The notes beneath the pieces were generated by a model that worked only from the letters and a program-made list of their open reading frames with translations, was not told where the DNA came from and made no database searches. Position numbers and translations under genes: made by a program. From assembly GCA_015501075.1 (NCBI GenBank), contig JADNYJ010000470.1, positions 1-24,395 of the forward strand: a stretch of DNA of 24,395 bases. The letters run 5' to 3'. Source of the DNA: Gymnopilus junonius. Its lineage: Eukaryota > Basidiomycota > Agaricomycetes > Agaricales > Galerinaceae. Below are positions 19,345 to 24,395 of this stretch, piece after piece (within the stretch, counting starts at the first letter, position 1; every line of letters starts with the position of its first letter).

Positions 19345-20268
19345 CTATTCTAAGGGATAGAACTCTATGCCTAGAGCCTGTCTATGTTTAAGGAACAGGG
19401 TAGGGCCTAGATTTTTGGTGAACATATTGGCAACATTTTTGTCCATAGGGACGTGCTCTATTTTAATGTTCCCAAGTTCTATTTGTTCCCAGATATAGTG
19501 GTAGCGTATTTCAATGTGCTTTATCCCTTTTTGGGTGACAGGATTTTGCGAGTTGAAAATAGCTCCATGACTATCTCCATATAAGGGAACATATGGGATT
19601 GACATCCCGAGTTCTTCGAATAGAATCTTAAACCATGCACAGTCACATGCACAGTCAGAGAGTGCCATGTATTCTGCCATTGTGGATGACATTGATACTA
19701 GAGTCTGCATTTTGGAGTGCCATTTGATACTCCCGCTAGCAAGGGAAAAGAAGTATCCCTGCGTAGATTGACGCATGCAATCAGGCTCTGTTCTATCATC
19801 ACTGTATGAGGTGTCACAGTAGGCATACAAGCCTTTATCGCTGTTTCCATTGAACACAAGTGCATAGTTGCACATACCAACCAGGTAGCGCATGATATAT
19901 TTAGCATGGTTCAGATGTTCATCAGATGGGTTCACAGTGAACTTAGCCATCTGTGTTACAGCAAAGGCTATATCGGGTCGTGTTCCTAGCATTAAATATA
20001 GCAGGGAACTGATCACCGATTGATACTCTGACTGAAGTGAAGCCAAACTCGTGCCTGTAAAGGGTTCTGGCTTATACCCAGTAGGTAATGGAGTCTGTGC
20101 CGCTTTCGCATTCATCATTCCGAAGCATGTAAGAATCTTATTAAGGTATGGCATTTGATCGATGTAGGTCTTGCCTTTAATGTACCTGATTCTCATGTGG
20201 AGAAACTCCTGACATACACCTAGGTCTCGACATTCCCATGCAGTCATAAATAACTGCTTCTTTTGTCA
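19345..20268 (-). pseudogene. copia reverse transcriptase C-terminal part and RNase H
   Basis: A 300-residue open stretch from just after the TGA at 20266 to the genuine terminal stop TAG at 19347-19345 (protein ends EFYPLE). It contains RT thumb/connection blocks (YLNKILTCFGM, LLYLMLGTRPDIAFAVTQMA) and the copia RNase H motifs: first Asp in YCDTSYSDD, Glu in AEYMALSD, Asp in YGDSHGAI, then KGIKHIEIRYHYI. Catalytic residues of RNase H are still present. Several residues fit CpG changes, for example W where Arg is usual after HYI. It is the best-preserved part of the element. Confidence 0.88.
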
Positions 20269-20712
20269 GACTAATTCAGTGTTAGGACCTGTGACGATTA
20301 TATCATCAACATATGCCAACATAATGACAAGGGTCCCATCGCTATGTCTTGTGACAAATATGCCAGCATCAGCATACAGGCGTGTGAAACTGAGCTCTTT
20401 AAGGGAGTGATCAAGTTCAGACCACCATGCACGTGCAGCTTGTTTTAGCCCATAGATTGCTTTGAGCAGGCGGAGTACTTTCTTCTCATGTCCCTTTATG
20501 GTAAAGCCATCAGGCTGTTCCATATATATCTCCTCATCAAGTTTCCCATATAGGAAAGCTGATTTGACATCAAGGGACTCTATGCGCCATTTCTCAAGAG
20601 TCGCTAAGGCTAAGATTGTATGGACTGACTCGAACTGGACAACCGGTGAGAAGATCTCATCATAGTCTAGGCCTTCTATTTGGGAAAATCCCTTGGCAAC
20701 TAGATGGGCTTT
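20269..20712 (-). pseudogene. copia reverse transcriptase core
   Basis: Continuous from about 20712 (LVAKGFSQIEGLDYDEIFSP) to the TGA at 20266. Fingers and palm motifs are intact: SLDVKSAFLYG (first catalytic Asp), YMEQPDGF, AIYGLKQAARAWW and MLAYVDDIIVTG (the YVDD box). Just upstream the frame is lost in a short A run (T run on plus strand, 20710-20714), apparently one base short. The polymerase active site is therefore chemically intact but isolated by lesions on both sides. Confidence 0.88.
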
Positions 20713-20714
20713 TT

Positions 20715-21305
20715 ATGTCCATCAGACTTAATATCGAAAACCCAATGATTTTTGATGGCCTTTCAGCCTGGAGGTAGGTCAGCAAGCTCATAAACTTTTC
20801 ATTTATGAAGGGCCTCTAATTCTTCGAATTGAGCCTCATGCCATTCCTGTTGTTCATCAGCAGGTAGCCAGCTAAGATCTTTACTAGTCCAATTTCAGAC
20901 GTTCAATGGATCTGGAAGTGCACTATCAGAAATTGCCTTAGAAAGTAAATAGGCATGCCAATGTGCTCCCCCTTCTGCTCCCATATTGGGATTGTATGGG
21001 TACTCAGCCACGTGGTCACTAGAGGCCATAGACAAATTTGGAGCAGATCCGGTTATGTCTAATCTGCGCTGGTGATCTCTATCGTGGCTGTACCAGGAGG
21101 GTATACGTTCCCTTCTTTTTGCATACTTTTACTCTCATGAGTGCTCCTTCTTGGAGCATCACCAGCAGCTCCCCCTGATGGACTGGCACAGGGTTTCCAT
21201 GGTGCAGGTGGTGGGAGATTAGAACTCAGTCCTTGCCTAGGAGTAGAAGGCATACTTGGATGAGTATCTGCTGGTGACTCAGGAGGTGGAGTTTGGGTGG
21301 CTCGT
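20715..21305 (-). pseudogene. copia linker between integrase and reverse transcriptase
   Basis: A Pro/Ser-rich linker (TQTPPPESPADTHPS, APWKPCASPSGGAAGD) leads into the RT entry region (WHEAQFEELEALHK, KVYELADLPPG, KAIKNHWVFDIKSDGH). Three TGA codons (20895, 20799, 20763) lie in one frame, each where Arg would fit. Single-base shifts near 21305 and 21062 break the linker. Confidence 0.75.
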
Positions 21306-22299
21306 CATCATGAGGTACCTAGTCTCACTTGACAGATTATTTGGGGGTGGTCTATAGGACGGTTCATCACCATCGTGAGAATCACTGTCCTCCACTTCCA
21401 AAACAGGTTCCTCCGGGGAGGTGCACTTACATATTTGGGTAAGCGGCAGTACTTTAGCCTTTTGGCATTTAGGAAACAAGTGTTCATCAAAAAGCGCCAT
21501 GGCAGCTATGAATAGAACATTGTTGGGGCTTTGCATGAACATCATATTAGAGTGATGTCCGCGATATCCGAGGAATATCATCAACTCAGATTTGGGTGAA
21601 AGTTTATTTGCCTGTGTATCCTTTGGAAGGAACACATATGCCCCACATCCTAATACCCATAGGTGTGACAAATCAGGCTTTTCTCCATTGATTAATTCAA
21701 ATGGAGATTTCCAGTTGAGTCGATGCACGGGAGTTCTATTGTATAAATAGACTGTGTGTATGACGCAAAACTCCCACCAGCTGTCAGGGAGACAGGCTAA
21801 TAGGCGCATGGACTCGGCTTTCTCATCTAAAGTCCGATTGAAGTGTTCAGCTCGACCATTCATTTGGGGCTGATGAGATACGCTTCTTTGGATCTCGATC
21901 CCAAGATCCTTAAGGATTTCTAAGTATTCCTTACCGATGTATTCACTGCCATTGTTGCTCATCCACTCTTTGACTTTGGCATTATACTTGGTTTTTACCA
22001 TGGCTAAAATTGCCTGGTAGCATCTTTGCATCACTCTTTCATTTGAGGAGCGTGACCCAAGTATTTGATGTGTGATCATCAATAAAGGAGATGAAATATT
22101 TGTATCGGTGATACAAAGTCACCGGATACTCCTTAAGGTCTGAATGGATCCACTGGAATGGTCTGGTTGCATGTTTGACATTGTCTGGAAAAGAGCGTGA
22201 ATGCATCTTTCCTTTTGCATAACCTTCACATATGCCAGCATCCTTCGGGACTTTAATAGATGGGAAGTTTTCAGAATTAGCCTTAAACTTCTTGAACAC
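21306..22299 (-). pseudogene. copia integrase catalytic core and C-terminal region, active site damaged
   Basis: The core starts with WIHSDLKEYPV (first Asp). The second catalytic Asp, expected in the S-D-N-G-x-E-Y motif, is Asn here (AAC at 21956-21954; SNNGSEY). The Glu motif QMNGRAEHFNRTL keeps Glu but has His where Arg is usual. Downstream the GKLP-type copia block (WKSPFELINGEKPDLSHLWV ... CGAYVFL, FLGYRG) is clear. A TGA at 22039 and a frameshift next to it interrupt the core. The Asp and Arg losses both fit CG to CA changes. Confidence 0.85.
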
Positions 22300-23550
22300 T
22301 TGAGTGGAAGGGTGTCCAAGTCATCTATGCCATAGATCATAATCTTCAGCATGTACCGATTCCATCATGATCAAGTTCTTTCCAGAGATGATCTGCAACT
22401 TAACCCAAAACATAGTGTCATGATGAGAATGCTTCGGCAATGCATTTAGTATGGTGCGGCTATTCTCTTTGGATATGAAATTAAGTGATCATGAATCACC
22501 TAATATAACATTTCCTGCACTGAGGATTTGACCCATCGACAGAAGTCGTACAGTCACAGCAGGCATGTAGAATACTGGATGAAGTCACAATGTTTCATGC
22601 ATCACAGTATTATCCTTATCAGTAACTTCTGTTTCAATAAAAACAGTACCAAATCCATCGACATAGGCTATGCCATTAGCAGTTTGGACCTTTGGTCTTT
22701 CTTTGCTTGGAAATTTGGTAAGTTCCGAGAAGTCAGAGATTTGTCCAGAAAAATGCATGGACACTCTGGAATCTACAAGCCATTCCTCAAATGTCTTTTG
22801 ATGTTCCTTTCCCTTACAGTTTGCACAAGAGACAACATGATCAAGATAAATATTGTAGATAGTAAATAAAAGTAATTTTCTATCTACCCCGTACAGCATA
22901 TTAATACCTGTGGGTTGATCAGTTAGTGTCTCATCAGCATGTGAACAAGAAGGTACTTGCCAGTCCGGATGAGGGAGGAGCACTGAATCGCCATGATTCT
23001 GCTCTATCTCGTCCTCATAAGCGATTGGGTTTGAATCCTGCATCATCTTGTACATATCATCCCAGCTCTGTTGAGCCGTTTTAGTAATGATATTCCCATC
23101 TGCACCAATATAGTGTGATCCGAGATGAAGGGACTCACCAATCAGCGGTGGCAGTGGAAGGTCTTCTTCCCCAAAGGAGATATACTCCTCATCATCATCT
23201 ACATAGGTGAGATTGCCTTGTGACACTACCCTATTCATGCAATTCCAATCTTCTGCCATAAGCAGTTCGGAATCGACTGCCATATGAGAAGGATCTGGGG
23301 TCAGCACCCAATAGGGCTCAGGACCAAAGAGATCATTATAGATCTTGGTCATCATTGACGACCCTGATGCAACATCCTCTGTGGTGGCGCTACTATGCAA
23401 ATGCACAGTGCTACTTGTTCCCACATTCTTGGCAATCCTACTTGCGCCTGTATTAAGGGCAACTTCCTCGAATCTACTCAAGGTGGCAATAGTCAGGGTA
23501 ACCCTGATCCGAGACATCAGGTCCCGTGATTTCCTAAAAGAGGGGTATGG
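22300..23550 (-). pseudogene. copia protease and GAG-pre-integrase region, protease motif lost
   Basis: A 323-codon open stretch ends at the TGA at 22585. It contains an acidic linker and the aspartic protease site, which normally reads D-S-G-A but is D-S-R-V here (WLVDSRVSMHF, 22759-22773). Downstream, the pre-integrase motif reads VFYMPAVTVRLLSMGQILSAG and then LWHR-stop-LGHPS, with TGA codons at 22585, 22489 and 22321. The zinc-site second Cys after ICEG is Tyr (22219-22221). The protease change can be produced by two CpG transitions. Confidence 0.85.
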
Positions 23551-24395
23551 CGCCATTCCCCGAGTGGGGTTCTGCCAGGCACCTTCACAGACTTTGCGAG
23601 AGGTAATGGTACCTCTTCCACTGATCTCAACTATATTGTGAGTAGTGGGGACTGGGTGCCAATTTCTCTAGTGGTGGGAAATGCGCTGATGATGCAAGTG
23701 TAAATGGCTCTTCATCAGAGTCCTCAACAAAGCACACTGACTTCAGTTTGAAGCCAGAGCAGCAGGGTTTCCTCTTAGGGTACTCCTTTTTCTGTGAACT
23801 GCTGGGGTTACCAGCATTCTGCTGATCAGAGTGGCACAGTTCGGGACCTTTCCCTTTGATCGCAGTGTTGCACTGCACATTCGCATTGCTAGCCTGTTGG
23901 TTTCTGGGCTGGCTGTCCTTAGGTGGGTTGAGCTGCTTTGGCACATAGAACGTGCTGCACTTGGGTTGCTCGTGCTGCTTAAGGTGCCCAAATCGGGCAG
24001 CCCATGTGGTGTGAATGCTGTCAAAGAGGTCTTTCAGTTCCATATTTGGAACTGAGTTTTGCCTGGTGAAATCTTCCATCATCCGTTGATAAACGGATTC
24101 TTGCAATGTGACATTCATGGCAAGTGGAAGATTCATGAGTAGAATCAGGCACGCCATGGATTGCGAAACCATTGGTACCATGATGGAGGCACTGGATGCC
24201 ATTGTGGCATTTGTATCATTAACAGATGGGAGACGCCCATAATGGAATTGGAACTTGGCGAGCTGGGGGTTGGGATCAGAGAGATGATCTTGAGATTCAT
24301 GAGGACCCTAAAGTCCTCGAGGGTCTCAATGAACATCTCCTTGGAGTACTTCATATTTTGATCCAATCCCAAGCTTCAAGCTGCAAGACAGGGTT
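23551..24395 (-). pseudogene. copia gag-like region (start outside window)
   Basis: Contains EMFIETLEDFRVLMNLK, then after a one-base loss near 24290 PNPQLAKFQFHYGRLPSVN and MVSQSMACLILLMNLPLAM, and later LFDSIHTTWAARFGHLKQ, the helical capsid-type part of a copia gag. The tail is Gln/Asn/Ser-rich. There is no clear CCHC zinc knuckle; the CCSGFKLKSVC stretch is only vaguely similar. In-frame TGA at 24376, 23627 and 23585. A frameshift near 23545 separates it from the protease region. Confidence 0.75.

Larger units (their letters stand above)
18810..24395 (-). mobile_element. Ty1/copia LTR retrotransposon, minus strand, 5' part outside window, dead
   Basis: Reading from right to left on the minus strand the order is gag, protease, GAG-pre-integrase zinc region, integrase, reverse transcriptase, RNase H, polypurine tract, LTR. 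Integrase before reverse transcriptase identifies the copia class. The gag start, primer-binding site and 5' LTR lie beyond 24395. The coding line is broken by eleven TGA codons (24376, 23627, 23585, 22585, 22489, 22321, 22039, 20895, 20799, 20763, 20266) and by at least six single-base frameshifts (near 24290, 23545, 22030, 21305, 21062 and 20714). It cannot produce its own polyprotein. Confidence 0.9.

Noticed and set aside
15392..24395. UGA recoding as a sense codon in the elements
   Set aside because: Intact host genes in the window end in TGA, and the elements also carry frameshifts, so simple decay explains the stops.
15392..24395. Classical RIP (CpA to TpA)
   Set aside because: No TAA or TAG nonsense codons, and many Gln (CAA/CAG) and Trp (TGG) codons remain intact.
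1..24395. tRNA, rRNA, CRISPR array or biosynthetic cluster
   Set aside because: No TTCGANNCC-type T-arm in a cloverleaf context, no spaced identical repeats with unique spacers, and no clustered biosynthetic enzymes.

Overview
The window looks like nuclear DNA of a filamentous basidiomycete, most likely an agaricomycete. Its genes carry short GT-AG introns of about 45-100 nt whose phases can be checked exon by exon. It has long proline-rich membrane proteins of a type I associate with basidiomycetes, and the mobile elements (a TA-flanked DDE transposon and a Ty1/copia retrotransposon) are typical of such genomes. I see no prokaryotic operon, rRNA, tRNA or CRISPR signal.

Left part (1-8.75 kb): the 3' end of a PTR2-type peptide transporter (1-820) is followed by an unusual nested inverted repeat of 1.1 kb (933-2025, arm order A-B-A'-B'). 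Then come three paralogous genes on the minus strand for proteins with two GFA/CENP-V-type zinc domains each. The first (2369-3619) and third (7565-8713) are intact. The middle one (5932-7052) keeps all recognisable zinc ligands but is broken by three single-base indels. A four-exon plus-strand gene for an acidic conserved protein of unknown function (4635-5837) sits between them.

Middle part (9.4-15.0 kb): a tandem duplication of a gene for a polytopic membrane protein with a long proline-rich, probably disordered N-terminus (9906-11943 and 12747-14974). Both copies have the same four-exon structure, and conserved blocks upstream were duplicated with them.

Right part (15.0-24.4 kb): almost entirely mobile DNA. 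A 3.1-kb transposon flanked by TA (15003-18121, 39-bp terminal inverted repeats) carries a decayed, intron-containing DDE transposase gene. Next are a small GAGGTGA-rich repeat block, an orphan short ORF, and a minus-strand copia-type element from its 3' LTR (right edge 19283) to gag, running off the right end. Both elements are dead. The most informative observation is how they died: in my reconstruction all 15 in-frame nonsense codons are TGA and fit a former CGA. The copia protease motif and an integrase catalytic Asp were also lost by changes that fit CpG transitions. This points to decay of methylated CpG rather than classical CpA-directed RIP. The host GFA pseudogene decays only by indels.

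No new defence or biosynthetic system is evident. The best leads are the paired-domain GFA cluster, the nested inverted repeat, the duplicated membrane-protein genes and the CpG-decay record in the elements.
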